A DNA stretch of 64,000 nucleotides. Source: Competibacter_A sp002352125 (GTDB taxonomy: Bacteria; Pseudomonadota; Gammaproteobacteria; Competibacterales; Competibacteraceae). Each line of letters opens with the position of its first letter. The stretch's first letter is position 1. Location of the stretch: assembly GCA_035441325.1 (NCBI GenBank), contig DAOROA010000007.1, positions 1-64,000 of the forward strand, written 5' to 3'. The notes beneath the pieces are model-generated. The model had not been told where the DNA came from. It ran no database searches and saw nothing but the letters and a program-made list of their open reading frames with translations. The position numbers were made by a program, and so were the translations under genes. Positions 63,958 to 64,000 of the stretch are shown one piece after another.

Positions 63958-64000
63958 TATTTATTATATAGCTATAGGGTTTATTTATTTTGGGAATCGA

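Overview
The window reads as a chromosomal segment of a gammaproteobacterium of roughly 60% G+C (my visual estimate). Gene content and order recall Pseudomonas, Chromatiales and Competibacter-type genomes: glnE-ilvE followed by an LPS-core locus, hslVU-DUF971-ubiE-ubiJ-ubiB, a rhodanese gene with secB-gpsA near gpmA and a carboxy-terminal protease, and pilMNOPQ with aroK-aroB and hemE. I cannot name the genus from sequence alone. Almost all of the window is ordinary core genome. No tRNA, rRNA, CRISPR array or intact insertion sequence was recognised.

Region by region: 0.1-3 kb, an AT-rich leader and a secreted subtilisin-like protease ending in seven tandem 42-residue FG-GAP-like repeats. 3-8.8 kb, a DUF945 protein, glnE, ilvE and a small zinc-finger protein. 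8.8-19.5 kb, an LPS/surface-glycan locus: an ELM1-type glycosyltransferase, two GT4 enzymes, two GT9 heptosyltransferase-like enzymes, an O-antigen-ligase-like membrane protein, a GT2, a late lipid A acyltransferase, a sugar-nucleotide epimerase and a putative methyltransferase. 19.7-25.4 kb, a candidate C-rich small RNA, then hslVU and ubiquinone biosynthesis (ubiE, ubiJ, ubiB). 25.4-31.4 kb, a DJ-1 family protein, a CtpA-type protease, gpmA, a SqrR/BigR-like persulfide-sensor module, secB and gpsA. 31.4-34 kb, small conserved proteins of unknown role. 34-43.3 kb, pilMNOPQ, a large Ig-like lipoprotein inserted before aroK, then aroK and aroB. 43.3-45.6 kb, hemE, a NUDIX hydrolase and a CBS-domain protein. 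45.6-47.2 kb, a stretch without an intact gene. 47.2-53 kb, an EAL/HDOD protein with a CheZ-like partner, a class I fumarase and an oversized CorA-like protein. 53.2-58.2 kb, an ATP-grasp ligase paired with a GNAT/C39-peptidase fusion, argE and an AEC transporter. 58.2-64 kb, a TfpZ-like pilin accessory gene and a strikingly AT-rich block with two TMTC-like glycosyltransferase/TPR proteins and a flippase-like membrane protein.

The genes cluster by function: envelope glycolipid assembly (8.8-19.5 kb), type IV pilus biogenesis (34-39.3 kb) and probably pilin modification (58.2-64 kb), proteostasis (hslVU, secB, CtpA), quinone and haem synthesis (ubiEJB, hemE) and sulfur-stress sensing (28.6-29.7 kb). 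The parts I find least explained are the paired ATP-grasp and GNAT/C39 enzymes, the candidate sRNA before hslV, the CheZ-like partner of the HDOD protein, the lipoprotein inside the pil-aro cluster and the AT-rich glycosyltransferase block with interleaved inverted repeats.
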